NCBI RefSeq assembly: GCF_009734445.1
Contig: NZ_CP046457.1
Location: forward strand, 1,043,501-1,107,500
Origin: Candidatus Syntrophocurvum alkaliphilum
Lineage (GTDB): Bacteria; Bacillota; Syntrophomonadia; Syntrophomonadales; Syntrophomonadaceae
Reading direction: 5' to 3'
Length of the DNA: 64,000 nucleotides
The position numbers and the translations under genes are program-made. Positions 35,871-44,241 of this stretch are shown one piece after another (position 1 is the first letter of the stretch; the number at the start of each line of letters is the position of its first letter). The notes below the pieces were generated by a model. That model was not told where the DNA came from. It saw only the letters and a program-made list of their open reading frames with translations, and searched no databases.

Positions 35871-35980
35871 GGGAAGCACGGGACGGGGGAAGCAAGGGGA
35901 CGGTTCTTTTGCTTCCTAAAAAAGGAAGCAAAAGAACCGTCCCCTTGCTTCCCCGCCCCTTACTTCCTTCCTGTGCTTCC
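35871..35980. repeat. REP-like giant palindrome, copy 1
   Basis: Perfect 31-bp arms at 35886-35916 and 35924-35954 (outer GGGGAAGC, inner TTGCTTCC) around a seven-base A-rich loop, with weaker complementarity outside. It contains GGGGACGGTTCTTTTGC, also found in the palindrome at 63511-63580. Much more GC-rich than the surroundings. It lies between hcp and the CGGC gene, where the RNA would fold very stably. Confidence 0.9.
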
Positions 35981-35989
35981 TATTATTAA

Positions 35990-37600
35990 TTATCCTAAGA
36001 TAGTTTGTAAATCTTCTTCAACAGTACTAATAGGTTTTATACCATAGTTTTCAACTAATACATTTAATACACCTTCACTAATAAATGCTGGTAGAGATGG
36101 ACCTAATCTAATATCTTTAATATCTAAATATAATAGAGTTAAAAGTATAGATACTGCTTTTTGCTCATACCAAGATAGTACTAATGATAATGGCAAATCA
36201 TTTACTCCACATTCAAATGCTTCTGCAAGTGCTAATGCTATTTTAACAGCTGAATAAGCATCATTACACTGACCAATATCTAACAACCTTGGTATTCCAT
36301 CTATTTCACCAATTTTGTGGTCAAAGAAACGGAATTTTCCACAACCAAGTGTTAGGATTACAGTATCTTTAGGTGACCTATCGACTAGTTCTGTGTAGTA
36401 ATTTCTGTCCGATTTAATTCCATCACATCCACCAACTAACATGAAGTGTTTAATTTTTTCTTGTTTAACACCCTCTACTATCTTATCTGCAACAGATAAT
36501 ACAGCATTTCTAGCAAAACCTGTCATTACTTCACCTTTATCTATATCTTCTTCAAAACCAGGCATTTGCTGTGCTTTATCTATAAGTTTATCAAACTGAC
36601 CATTTTCCACATGTGTAACTCCTGGCCATGCAACTGTTCCCGTTGTAAATATGCTATCTATATAACTGTCTTTTGGCTCTTGTATGCAGTTTGTAGTCAT
36701 TAAAATTGGTCCTGGAAAATCAACAAACTCTTTTCTTTGATTTTGCCATGCTGTCCCATAGTGGCCATAGAAATGACTAAAATTTTTAAGTTCTGGATAA
36801 CCATGAGCAGGTAACATTTCACCATGGGTATATATGTTTATACCCTTACCCTCTGTCGCCTTTAGTAAATCAAATAAATCCTTTAAATCGTGCCCTGACA
36901 CCAATATAGCTTTACCCTTCTTTTGTCCTAAAGGAACACTAGTAGGTACTGGATGACCATAAGTTTTAGTATTAGCATCATCTAATATTTCCATTGCGAT
37001 TAGATTTATTTCACCACATTTTAGTACTAATTCAACCCACTCAGCTAATGATCTATCTCTATTAATAGTAGCTAATGCTTCATGAATAAAGCTATAAATT
37101 CTCTCATCTTCATTACCTAAAACATAAGCATGATATGCATAGGCAGCTACACCCTTAATACCATATATTAGTATTTGTTGTAAGGATTGAATATCTTCAG
37201 TAGCATTTTCATCTATAATTAGCCTAAACTCTTCTCCTAATAATTCTAATTCTTTGGTTGATTTGGCTTGAGTAATCTTATTAAAAAATTCAGGTACTGG
37301 CTTTTGTATTTGTTGTGCTAATTCATTAGCTAAGAATTGTACATCAAGTACATACTTAGCTAGGCTATTTGAGTCAAAATTAACATTAGTTAAGGTTGTA
37401 AAAATTGATTCGATAGTAAAGCGATTAAATTTTTCGAGTTCTAATCCTTTTTCTTTAGCTTCATTTGCTAAAACGGATAATTCCTTTACTGAACATAATA
37501 CTAAATCTTGTAGAGCTGAAACTTCTGCATTTTTCCCACAAACTCCTTTAACTTCACATGCTATTCCTTTTGCTGTTTGTTCACATTGATTACAAAACAT
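35990..37600 (-). CDS. hcp: Hydroxylamine reductase / hybrid cluster protein
   Basis: Cytoplasmic Fe-S-O hybrid cluster enzyme acting as a high-affinity NO reductase and protein S-nitrosylase, or as hydroxylamine reductase. The N-terminal motif MFCNQCEQTAKGIAC then GVCGK binds the conventional cluster (Cys3, 6, 15, 21). Later blocks with GHDLKDL, TTNC, GGCDG and LTLGCGK hold hybrid-cluster ligands. I chose ATG 37600, which GGGAGG supports, over an upstream in-frame start; 536 residues is normal. It follows the Rrf2 regulator gene directly. Confidence 0.95.
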   Translation of the reverse strand: MFCNQCEQTAKGIACEVKGVCGKNAEVSALQDLVLCSVKELSVLANEAKEKGLELEKFNRFTIESIFTTLTNVNFDSNSLAKYVLDVQFLANELAQQIQKPVPEFFNKITQAKSTKELELLGEEFRLIIDENATEDIQSLQQILIYGIKGVAAYAYHAYVLGNEDERIYSFIHEALATINRDRSLAEWVELVLKCGEINLIAMEILDDANTKTYGHPVPTSVPLGQKKGKAILVSGHDLKDLFDLLKATEGKGINIYTHGEMLPAHGYPELKNFSHFYGHYGTAWQNQRKEFVDFPGPILMTTNCIQEPKDSYIDSIFTTGTVAWPGVTHVENGQFDKLIDKAQQMPGFEEDIDKGEVMTGFARNAVLSVADKIVEGVKQEKIKHFMLVGGCDGIKSDRNYYTELVDRSPKDTVILTLGCGKFRFFDHKIGEIDGIPRLLDIGQCNDAYSAVKIALALAEAFECGVNDLPLSLVLSWYEQKAVSILLTLLYLDIKDIRLGPSLPAFISEGVLNVLVENYGIKPISTVEEDLQTILG

Positions 37601-37682
37601 ATTAATTCCTCCCAAACACTTAATTTTATTCAAGGGGACCTAGTTTACCTTTAAGACCTTTTTTGTCCACAATTAAAACTTT

Positions 37683-38078
37683 TTAAACAAGCTCGTCTAA
37701 TGTAACATTTTTTAGTTCTTTTAACATAGCATGTTGGGCTTTAGCTAAAACTCCCGAAACTTTACAATTCGATTTATTAGGACATTCATATCCGGGGGAT
37801 AAGCAAACATTCAACGCAATAGGCCCTTCAATTGATGAAACTATATCAGCTACAGTAATTTTTTCAGCTGGTTTGGCTAGTCGAACACCACCCCGTGTTC
37901 CTCTTTGTGTTGTAACTAAATCACCCATACTTAATAATTTAATAGTTTTTTTTAAAAAATCTTCTGGGATATCTTGCTGTTCTGCTATAAATTTTGTTGA
38001 AAGAACTTCTCCAAAAGGAGCTTTAGCAATTTCAATTAGGGTTTTAATAGCATATTCACTTTGTCTTGTTATTTGCAT
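37683..38078 (-). CDS. Rrf2-family Fe-S transcriptional regulator (NsrR/IscR-like)
   Basis: Winged-helix repressor of 131 residues from ATG 38078, which AAGGTG supports at 7 nt; the GTG at 38087 overlaps that site. It has the Rrf2 start MQITRQSEYAIKTL and a cluster motif C-x6-C-x5-C (Cys92, 99, 105), typical of [2Fe-2S] or [4Fe-4S] Rrf2 sensors such as NsrR or IscR. Its place right before hcp suggests control by NO or iron-sulfur status. A perfect 13-bp palindrome overlaps the predicted -10 of its own promoter. Confidence 0.9.
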   Translation of the reverse strand: MQITRQSEYAIKTLIEIAKAPFGEVLSTKFIAEQQDIPEDFLKKTIKLLSMGDLVTTQRGTRGGVRLAKPAEKITVADIVSSIEGPIALNVCLSPGYECPNKSNCKVSGVLAKAQHAMLKELKNVTLDELV

Positions 38079-38124
38079 TAATTTCACCTTATTCTATTGT
38101 GTACTATTTTTGTCCCCTTTGTCT

Positions 38125-38159
38125 ATATTCAGAATATCAAATCCCTAATAATTTTGCAA
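38125..38159 (-). promoter_or_regulatory. Promoter and candidate operator of the rrf2-hcp unit
   Basis: On minus, TTGCAA (38159-38154), 17-nt spacer, TATTCT (38136-38131) with upstream TG. The perfect palindrome ATATTC-T-GAATAT (38137-38125) overlaps the -10, a plausible self-repression site. The -35 directly abuts the end of a full-length repeat element. Confidence 0.5.
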
Positions 38160-38397
38160 TATTGATTCTGTTGCAAAAAGTAACTACAACAAACTTAAGG
38201 CTGAGTAAACATGTTTATCTAAGTCCCGAATAGCAAGGCGTGGTGCATAGATCACGGCTAAGTATAAATAAAAAATCATTTTAGATAATAAGTGCTAAGC
38301 TAAAATGAAGGTAAAGACCGATGAGCGGCGTGATAAACATGTTTGCTCAGCCGATTCCATACTCTAAGTTTAGCTTTTTGGCAGTGGAATCAATATT
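38157..38397 (+). repeat. Full-length MITE-like element, family 1 (about 240 bp)
   Basis: The left terminus ATATTGATTCTGTTGCAAAAAG is mirrored at the right by sequence whose complement reads ATATTGATTCCACTGCCAAAAAG. Subterminal inverted blocks include GGCTGAG...AAACATGTTTATC, mirrored by GATAAACATGTTTGCTCAGCC. The centre contains CTAAGTATAAATAAAAAATC. No transposase ORF is inside. This is the reference copy for the shorter relatives in the window. Confidence 0.85.
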
Positions 38398-38434
38398 AAA
38401 TTTATATTTTTTTATATATCAGGGGAGACGTATA

Positions 38435-39514
38435 TTACAAAAATTTTCTTACTTGTGAACATAGTTTAAATGTCTTCCATGCTGACTTGCCAGATTGATC
38501 TAACAACTCATTTGCTATATGAGTGTAGTCTTGTTCTACAACTTTTTTATCTGATAAATACATTGCTAAAAGACCTTCGACTACTGTTTTTTCAAATGGA
38601 CTTTGATTAGCTGCTTTGTGTGATTGATCAATAAAAAATTTAAGTCTTTCTACCATTTCGTGATTATCTTTATAGTAAAATGTAAAATTTAAATCTCCAC
38701 CTTTTTTATCTTCCTCATGATCTATAAAGTAATCCAGAAGTATATGTAATCCACATATCCAAGGAAAATAGGTATTCATTTTTTCTTTGCTTTGCTCTAC
38801 TGTTACATTTCGTTCGGTTGCAAGACCAATTAAAGCAAAGATAGCTAAGGTTGAGCCACTTGCTGCGGAAAATTCCTGCCAATAAATTTCTTCAAATTTA
38901 TTTATATGGCCATTAGCCCATTTTTTCAGGATATCTTCTCTAATATCTAATAACATATGTTTTTTAACCTGTAAGTCTATATAGTAATTTGCAAGGGTCA
39001 TTATATCTTCATAAACAATATGATATGAAGGTAGATGTTTAATTATTGATTGACATTCTAAAACCAAATTGTTTAGGTAGTTATAATCTTCTTTTTGGGG
39101 ATAACTTTCATAATACTCTTTAAGAGGCTCACTTGGAGTAAGGGCATCAATTAATGATTCATGTAATCTCTTAAAAGCCACTTCATCAGTACAATTAGCT
39201 CTATCGCAAAGATTATCTAAGTAATCACATATTGTTTGATATGCTACGATAAACCTTAGGAGATTTGACTCCCATTTAACATAAGGAGTTGCAAATACAG
39301 CTCCACCTTGACAGTGAAAAGCTTTGTTTTTCAAGCTACATTGTGCTTGTTTTTTCAGTTCATCATCAATTATGTTTTGAGATTGCATCTCCCAATACGT
39401 TAATAGTTTTTTAACTGTTGGTAATGTTTTTGATATATAGTTATATAGCAATTTGACTTGGTGCATTCCTGTATAATTTTCTTTTTTAGTAGTTAAGGCT
39501 GCAGGCAGTTCCAT
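38435..39514 (-). CDS. Large (DUF2600/YtpB-type) terpene synthase
   Basis: 359-residue class I terpene synthase of the family that includes Bacillus tetraprenyl-beta-curcumene synthase, which cyclises C25-C35 prenyl diphosphates into sesterterpenes or sesquarterpenes. The Asp-rich motif DYLDNLCDR (Asp97, Asp100, Asp104) and a second acidic motif DYFIDHEED (261-269) fit metal binding. It overlaps the upstream prenyl diphosphate synthase by 29 nt, the expected source of substrate. In Bacillus this branch leads to sporulenes or heptaprenyl lipids; the product here is not predictable. Confidence 0.87.
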   Translation of the reverse strand: MELPAALTTKKENYTGMHQVKLLYNYISKTLPTVKKLLTYWEMQSQNIIDDELKKQAQCSLKNKAFHCQGGAVFATPYVKWESNLLRFIVAYQTICDYLDNLCDRANCTDEVAFKRLHESLIDALTPSEPLKEYYESYPQKEDYNYLNNLVLECQSIIKHLPSYHIVYEDIMTLANYYIDLQVKKHMLLDIREDILKKWANGHINKFEEIYWQEFSAASGSTLAIFALIGLATERNVTVEQSKEKMNTYFPWICGLHILLDYFIDHEEDKKGGDLNFTFYYKDNHEMVERLKFFIDQSHKAANQSPFEKTVVEGLLAMYLSDKKVVEQDYTHIANELLDQSGKSAWKTFKLCSQVRKFL

Positions 39515-40505
39515 TTTTTTGCACAGCCCCCTTTTTAGCTATCATATTAACTTTTTTAATCTTTTTATAATAATGTTCTAGCATACGATACGCTAACAAT
39601 TCTAATTCTTTACGCACAGTGCTATTAGCTAATGTGCTGATATGATTTACACCCAAATTTAAAAACTCTTGAGATGTTAAAACACTTTGATCTATAGATT
39701 TAGATTCCCAAAGTACATCTATAAGTAAATCCATTTTTTCAGGTATTTGACATTCCTGTATAAGGGTTTTAGTAATTTGGGAATACCCTTCATTTTTCAA
39801 TGCATATATAACTGGAAGCGTAATATTACCCTGTATCAGGTCGTTTCCAGCTGGCTTTCCTAATAATTGACTATCAGAAACAAAGTCTAGCACATCATCA
39901 ATTATTTGATACGCATAACCTAAATTTTTACCAAAGTTTTCAAGTGCTATAACTTCACTTTTAGGTGCCGAACTAATTAATGCACCAATTTTACTACTAG
40001 AAGCAAACAGGCAGGAAGTTTTTTGGTAGGTTTTAAGATAATAATCATCTTCATTAATATCTAAGTTATAAGCAAGTGCCATTTGATTAATTTCACCAGC
40101 ACACATGGTTTGAATAGTCTCTGTAATATTCTCTAATACACTAGGCAATCCATACCGATTAATTAAATTAAATGCTGTTGCAAACAGATAGTCTCCAGCA
40201 AGAACACTTACCTGGTTATTCCAGACTGCATTTACACTATCCCGTCCTCTTCTTTTTAAAGATTTATCAATTACATCATCATGTATTAAAGACGCCAAAT
40301 GAATTAGTTCTACTGCTACTGCTATATCCTTTACAACTTCAGGCTTATGATTATAAAGAGATGCAGTTAAAAATATTAATCTTGGCCTTAGCATTTTACC
40401 ATTTGATTCTAGAATATAGGTAAATACTTTATCAATTTCGTTATTACCTGTAATTAATACTTCCTTTATTCTATTAATAATTAATTCTTCTGAGAATGGA
40501 TACAT
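39486..40505 (-). CDS. Long-chain polyprenyl diphosphate synthase (HepT-like)
   Basis: All-trans prenyl diphosphate synthase of 339 residues with the first Asp-rich motif DDVID (76-80, in LIHDDVIDKSLKRRG) and the second DDVLD (203-207). Small Ala/Ser residues before the first motif favour long products (C30-C35) as in heptaprenyl diphosphate synthase component II. The ATG at 40505 lacks a clear Shine-Dalgarno sequence. An in-frame ATT 24 nt upstream does have AAGGAG at 9 nt, so the start is uncertain. It overlaps the terpene synthase gene and probably feeds it, or feeds menaquinone synthesis. Confidence 0.88.
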   Translation of the reverse strand: MYPFSEELIINRIKEVLITGNNEIDKVFTYILESNGKMLRPRLIFLTASLYNHKPEVVKDIAVAVELIHLASLIHDDVIDKSLKRRGRDSVNAVWNNQVSVLAGDYLFATAFNLINRYGLPSVLENITETIQTMCAGEINQMALAYNLDINEDDYYLKTYQKTSCLFASSSKIGALISSAPKSEVIALENFGKNLGYAYQIIDDVLDFVSDSQLLGKPAGNDLIQGNITLPVIYALKNEGYSQITKTLIQECQIPEKMDLLIDVLWESKSIDQSVLTSQEFLNLGVNHISTLANSTVRKELELLAYRMLEHYYKKIKKVNMIAKKGAVQKNGTACSLNY

Positions 40506-40589
40506 TTTAAGACTTGTTTTCGTATTAATGGCTAAACACTCCTTAAAAGGATTTTCTAATATTCTGCCAATTACGATTAAAGTCTATTC

Positions 40590-41327
40590 TTACTTTGCTA
40601 AAATTTTCTTTTTTGTTTGTTCATTTGCATAAATTTCTAATTCATCGTTTAATAAATTATTAGTAAGTTCAACCCCTTTGTTCTGCAACATATTTTTAAT
40701 GAAATAATCAGTTATTTTAGGATTTTTGGGCAGTAATGGACCATGAAGGTTAGTGCCAATTAAATTATTATATAATAGCCCCTCTTTGTTATCCTCACCG
40801 TTATTTCCATATCCTTTAATTACAGTTCCAAAAGGTAATAGTTTATCATCTTCAAAAAATGTTTTTCCTGCATGATTTTCAAACCCCACTACCGCAACTA
40901 TTTCGTTGTTAATTTTACTTTCAATTAAAATATCACCAGTTAACCTCTTTTTCTGTTCAAGTGTATATATATTAAAAAACTTTAATCCATTTACTTCAGT
41001 TCCATCAAGATTTTTATAAGAGTTGCCTAGTAATTGGTATGCACCACATATAAATAAAGCTGGCAAACCTCTATCAATTTCTTTAAGGAGGTTGTCTGCT
41101 TTTTTGATTAGTTCAAGATATACCAAATTTTGTTCTCTATTAGAACCACTACCCATAAAAATCATATCTATGTTAGCCAAATCAACATCATCACTTAAGT
41201 ATATATTTTTAATATTACATTTAAATCCATACCATTCTATTCGTTTCTTAAGGGAGATAATATTACCCCTATCCCCATAAAGATTCATTAAATCTGGATA
41301 TAGATGAGCAATAGTCAATTCAACCAC
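40590..41327 (-). CDS. gatD: Lipid II isoglutaminyl synthase, glutaminase subunit GatD
   Basis: Class I glutamine amidotransferase that supplies ammonia to MurT for amidating the D-Glu of lipid II. The nucleophile Cys lies in FICGAYQLLG and the His in NLHGPLLPKNP. 245 residues is standard. The GTG start shares one base with the murT stop (TAGTG), with AGGGAGG upstream, so translation is coupled. Confidence 0.93.
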   Translation of the reverse strand: MVELTIAHLYPDLMNLYGDRGNIISLKKRIEWYGFKCNIKNIYLSDDVDLANIDMIFMGSGSNREQNLVYLELIKKADNLLKEIDRGLPALFICGAYQLLGNSYKNLDGTEVNGLKFFNIYTLEQKKRLTGDILIESKINNEIVAVVGFENHAGKTFFEDDKLLPFGTVIKGYGNNGEDNKEGLLYNNLIGTNLHGPLLPKNPKITDYFIKNMLQNKGVELTNNLLNDELEIYANEQTKKKILAK

Positions 41328-42727
41328 TAGACTTCCTCCCTTTGATATTGTTTTTCATCAATTTTACTTTTGCCTGTTGATTGTTCTTGCATTTTAATTA
41401 ATATATCTCTTACCTCAAATAAAGCTGTATACGTACAAATAATATAAACTTTTTTCAAACTAGAGTTAATAGCAAGATTAACTGCATTCGAAAGATCTGC
41501 TTCAATTGTTATTTTGTTTTCACTGCAGCCTGAATACTTAAACCTAACAGCTATATCACCACTTCTTTTTCCAGTACAAACTATATGAGTTGGAGCATTA
41601 TTGTTCTCAAAAATTCCCTCTACATTAGCGTCCCATATCCAAGATACATCTGTACCATCTGCAGAGTTATCATTTAAAGCAAAAAATATTGTTTTGGAGT
41701 CATAATCTTGTGTTATTGAAAAAAGAGCTTGATTAAACCCTGCAGAATTTTTAACTAAAACTAAAACAACATCCTTCTCATTTATTTCAAAACTCTCCAT
41801 TCTACCTGCTTGGGGTTTGTATTTATTTATTGCACTCACAATGTAGTCTATCTCTATGCCTAGTAATTTTGTTAATGATACAGCTGCTAATATATTATAA
41901 GCATTATAAAAACCTTGAAAGTTTGTTTTAAATTGAGTTCCATTAACCTTAAGTTCTATATTTGGTGCAAGCTTAAAATCATGTACAGTAAAGTTTCTTT
42001 CTGCATTTTTATTTTTACATTTAGGACACTTATATTTTCCTAGTTGCTCATAATGAAATCTATGATAAATTAGTTCCTGACCACAAATAATACAGTGCCT
42101 TCCTTCCCTAATATCAACACTTTCTTTGGTATCATAAATTGTATTGTCAAATCCAAAAAACCATGTAGATAAACTTGGTTCTCTTTCGAAGCTTGTAGCT
42201 AAAGGATCATCGGAATTTAACACAAGGTCTATGGGCTTATCATCAACTGCATCTTTTATTAGGGTTATAATTTTATCTAACTCACCAAATCTGTCTGACT
42301 GATCCCTGAAGAAATTTGTTATAAGTATAAGGCCAGGAGTAATTTCATTTAAAAGTAGTGGAACATTTGCTTCATCAGTTTCTAATACAGCGTATTCAAA
42401 TTCACGATAACCTAATATATCTATATCCTTTATAAATGCTGTAGTTATACCTGTTATTAAATTTGCACCAGCAGTATTGTGCACAAAACTAATATTTTTT
42501 TCTTTTAAAATTGATGCTACTAAATTACTTGTAGTTGTTTTACCATTAGTTCCAGTTATAATAACTATCTCATCAGTTATGTTTTCGCTTAAATCTGTTA
42601 ATATTTCAGGATATATCCTCCTAGCAATTTTTCCAGGGAAATCTGTTCCTTGATTACCTAAAATTTTACTTAAGCGGATTAATATTTTTCCTGTAATTAT
42701 AGCTAATGTTTTACGAATACCTTTCAT
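41327..42727 (-). CDS. murT: Lipid II isoglutaminyl synthase, Mur-ligase subunit MurT
   Basis: ATP-dependent Mur-ligase-like enzyme that with GatD converts D-Glu to D-isoglutamine in lipid II, affecting cross-linking and lysozyme resistance. The ATP loop is GTNGKTTTSNL. A zinc-ribbon insertion CIICGQE ... YKCPKCK is typical of MurT. The C-terminal DUF1727 domain is present. 466 residues is slightly longer than in staphylococci. Confidence 0.94.
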   Translation of the reverse strand: MKGIRKTLAIITGKILIRLSKILGNQGTDFPGKIARRIYPEILTDLSENITDEIVIITGTNGKTTTSNLVASILKEKNISFVHNTAGANLITGITTAFIKDIDILGYREFEYAVLETDEANVPLLLNEITPGLILITNFFRDQSDRFGELDKIITLIKDAVDDKPIDLVLNSDDPLATSFEREPSLSTWFFGFDNTIYDTKESVDIREGRHCIICGQELIYHRFHYEQLGKYKCPKCKNKNAERNFTVHDFKLAPNIELKVNGTQFKTNFQGFYNAYNILAAVSLTKLLGIEIDYIVSAINKYKPQAGRMESFEINEKDVVLVLVKNSAGFNQALFSITQDYDSKTIFFALNDNSADGTDVSWIWDANVEGIFENNNAPTHIVCTGKRSGDIAVRFKYSGCSENKITIEADLSNAVNLAINSSLKKVYIICTYTALFEVRDILIKMQEQSTGKSKIDEKQYQREEV

Positions 42728-42791
42728 AGTAAACCTCTATTCTTTTTTTTTCTAGTAAGATTAGCACAACTAAGCTAAAACATGCAAAAAT

Positions 42792-42822
42792 AAAGACCTG
42801 TTTTAGATTATATCAGGTCTTT
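42792..42822 (-). terminator. Terminator after the GT4 gene
   Basis: Stem AAAGACCTG/CAGGTCTTT followed on minus by ATTTTTG, between the glycosyltransferase gene and murT. Confidence 0.8.
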
Positions 42823-42884
42823 AATTAAAAACTAATTTATTTTTTTATATATTAATTAAAGTAGAATAGAAATTTTATTCTACT

Positions 42885-44084
42885 TTAAGATCCTAACCAA
42901 GAACCTACATCAATTAATCTACGTTGACGCTTGAGTTTTTTGGATACTAGTTCTATATACAAATCCTCAAGTTTACGAGCCATGTTTTGTGATGATAAAG
43001 CATCTGCTTTTAAAATTGCATTATTTTTCATTTGATCATATAACTCTTTATTATTTAAAATTGAGCAAACCGCCTGCGAAAAATCATTTTTTTCATTTTT
43101 AGTAAGATAACCATTGATATTATGATCTACCATATCTTGAACTCCATATGCACTTACCGCTACTACAGGTAATCCAGCAGCCATAGCTTCAATTAATACT
43201 AAGCCCTGTGTTTCCGTTACGGATGCAAATACAAACAAATCAGCTGAATTATATACATTTAATAATGTATCAAAAGGTAATGCACCGGTAAAAACAACAT
43301 CATGTTCTAATGATAAACCTAAATCTAAGGTTAATTTTTTAAGTTCATTTTCTAATGGACCTTGGGCTGTAATCACTAGGGTAGTATTTGGTTTTGTATT
43401 TTTAATTTGTGCAAATGATTCAATTAGAAATTCTAAATTTTTCTCTTTAGCTAAACGACCAACAAATAAAAGTATCTTATTTTTTTCAGGAATATTATAA
43501 TGTTTATATAACCAATCTTTATCATTAACATTTTTAAACTTATTTATTGGAACCCCAGTTGGAATAACTGAAATAGGACTTTTCACTTCATACCCCTCTA
43601 AAACATCTTTAAGTTCATTAGATGGTGCAATAATGTGATCACATTGATTACAAAAACGACTACTATATTTTATAGCAACCTCTCTAGCAAGTTCTTGCGC
43701 TAAAGGAACATAATGTACATACTGTTCGTATAAAGTATGATATGTAAACAATATGGGAAGATGGTATTTACGAGCATAACGCAATCCAACCCTTCCCATT
43801 GTAAAAGGTGAGTGAACATGAATTATGTCTAAATCAAGTTTCTTTACTAACATATTTAGTCCCGGTAATACAGGAATAGCTAAGGTATAGTCCGAATTAG
43901 TAGGTGAAGGTAATGAATAAAACCTATACACATTTTCTTCAGTATCCTCATGATTAGGGTAACTAGGTGCAAAAATATAGATTTCATGACCAAGCCTAGC
44001 CAATTCCTCTTTAAATGTAGATATTGACGTAACTACACCACTAGTATATGGTTTATAGCTATCGGTGAATATCCCGACTTTCAT
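42885..44084 (-). CDS. GT4 glycosyltransferase, probably diacylglycerol glucosyltransferase-like
   Basis: 399-residue GT-B enzyme of family 4. MKVGIFTDSYKPYTSGVVTSI at the N-terminus (acceptor side), IHVHSPFTMGRVGLRYA, LLFVGRLAKEKNLEFL, and a C-terminal nucleotide-sugar motif with EAMAAGLPVVAVSAYG. This pattern is closest to 1,2-diacylglycerol 3-alpha-glucosyltransferases of Gram-positives and mycoplasmas. A glycolipid or lipoteichoic-acid-anchor role fits the envelope neighbourhood but is inferred. The ATG follows AAAGGAGG. Confidence 0.85.
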   Translation of the reverse strand: MKVGIFTDSYKPYTSGVVTSISTFKEELARLGHEIYIFAPSYPNHEDTEENVYRFYSLPSPTNSDYTLAIPVLPGLNMLVKKLDLDIIHVHSPFTMGRVGLRYARKYHLPILFTYHTLYEQYVHYVPLAQELAREVAIKYSSRFCNQCDHIIAPSNELKDVLEGYEVKSPISVIPTGVPINKFKNVNDKDWLYKHYNIPEKNKILLFVGRLAKEKNLEFLIESFAQIKNTKPNTTLVITAQGPLENELKKLTLDLGLSLEHDVVFTGALPFDTLLNVYNSADLFVFASVTETQGLVLIEAMAAGLPVVAVSAYGVQDMVDHNINGYLTKNEKNDFSQAVCSILNNKELYDQMKNNAILKADALSSQNMARKLEDLYIELVSKKLKRQRRLIDVGSWLGS

Positions 44085-44241
44085 GCGGGCATCCTCCTTT
44101 AAAATAATTTAATTAGAATTTATAACCTTTTGTTTTTAAGTACAACAAACACCTAACCACTTATAATTTGTGTGTTAATTATTTGGTATAATCTGCTTTT
44201 TCTAGAGGCTTCTAACTCAATAAATCACAGTTTTATTTAGC

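Noticed and set aside
35789..35989. Plus-strand frame of 66 codons near the first giant palindrome
   Set aside because: It overlaps the palindrome arms, codes for low-complexity Gly/Lys/Pro strings, and has no Shine-Dalgarno sequence or family resemblance.
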